Source of the DNA: Suilimivivens sp964458255
GTDB taxonomy: Bacteria > Bacillota > Clostridia > Lachnospirales > Lachnospiraceae
Direction of reading: 5' to 3'
DNA length: 6,627 nt
Assembly (NCBI GenBank): GCA_964458255.1
Contig: CAYWHY010000076.1
Coordinates: forward strand, 1 to 6,627
In this document: piece by piece, positions 6,610 through 6,627 of the stretch
Layout: each line of letters starts with the position of its first letter
How positions within the stretch are numbered: the first letter of the stretch is position 1
Notes under the pieces: model-generated
The model's database searches: none
The model's input: only the letters and a program-made list of their open reading frames with translations
Told to the model about the DNA's origin: nothing
Made by a program: the position numbers and the translations under genes

Positions 6610-6627
6610 ATATATATACTATATACT

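Noticed and set aside
6609..6627. TA-rich tail with two ATATACT units, possibly the -10 region of a downstream promoter
   Set aside because: The window ends here, so no -35/-10 pair or downstream gene can be tested.

Overview
The window looks like chromosomal DNA from a low-to-moderate GC Gram-positive anaerobe, most likely a gut or rumen Clostridia of the Lachnospiraceae type. The evidence is strong purine-rich Shine-Dalgarno sites (GGAGA, AAGAGGAGG, GGAAGGAGA), two lipoproteins with Gram-positive-style lipoboxes, AT-rich spacers, and a phenylacetate-CoA ligase paired with a tandem-ACT protein, a combination familiar from anaerobic Firmicutes. This placement is inference from reading, not a database match. 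All genes are on the + strand, and every reverse-strand ORF is a shadow of a + strand gene.

Region 1 (1-3904) is the 3' part of a carbohydrate-type (CUT1, MalFGK/UgpABCE-like) ABC importer operon. In order it holds the C-terminal part of the ATPase (cut by the window edge just after its H-loop histidine), a MalF/UgpA-type permease, a MalG/UgpE-type permease, and a large substrate-binding lipoprotein. The gaps are 17 nt, 14 nt and a 4-nt start/stop overlap, so the four genes are almost certainly co-transcribed. The binding protein is the last gene, is about 100 residues longer than usual, and carries an extra C-terminal transmembrane helix, so it appears tethered at both ends. The transported substrate cannot be read from the sequence.

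Region 2 (3905-6602) starts with a clear promoter (TATAAT at 3940-3945) overlapped by a 10-bp-arm inverted repeat that could be an operator. It drives a small acidic lipoprotein of unknown function that looks like two tandem OB-like beta-barrel domains. That gene is followed after 33 nt by a phenylacetate-CoA ligase (paaK) and after 21 nt by a tandem ACT-domain protein, and the unit ends at a strong intrinsic terminator (6573-6609). The ligase/ACT pair suggests activation of an aryl acid linked to amino-acid sensing, possibly salvage of arylacetates for aromatic amino acid synthesis. The function of the lipoprotein, and why it sits in front of the ligase, is not known.

I see no mobile element, CRISPR array, tRNA, rRNA or recognisable riboswitch. 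No clearly new multi-gene system is evident. The most unusual points are the doubly anchored binding protein, the tandem-OB lipoprotein leading the paaK-ACT unit, and the dyad over its promoter.
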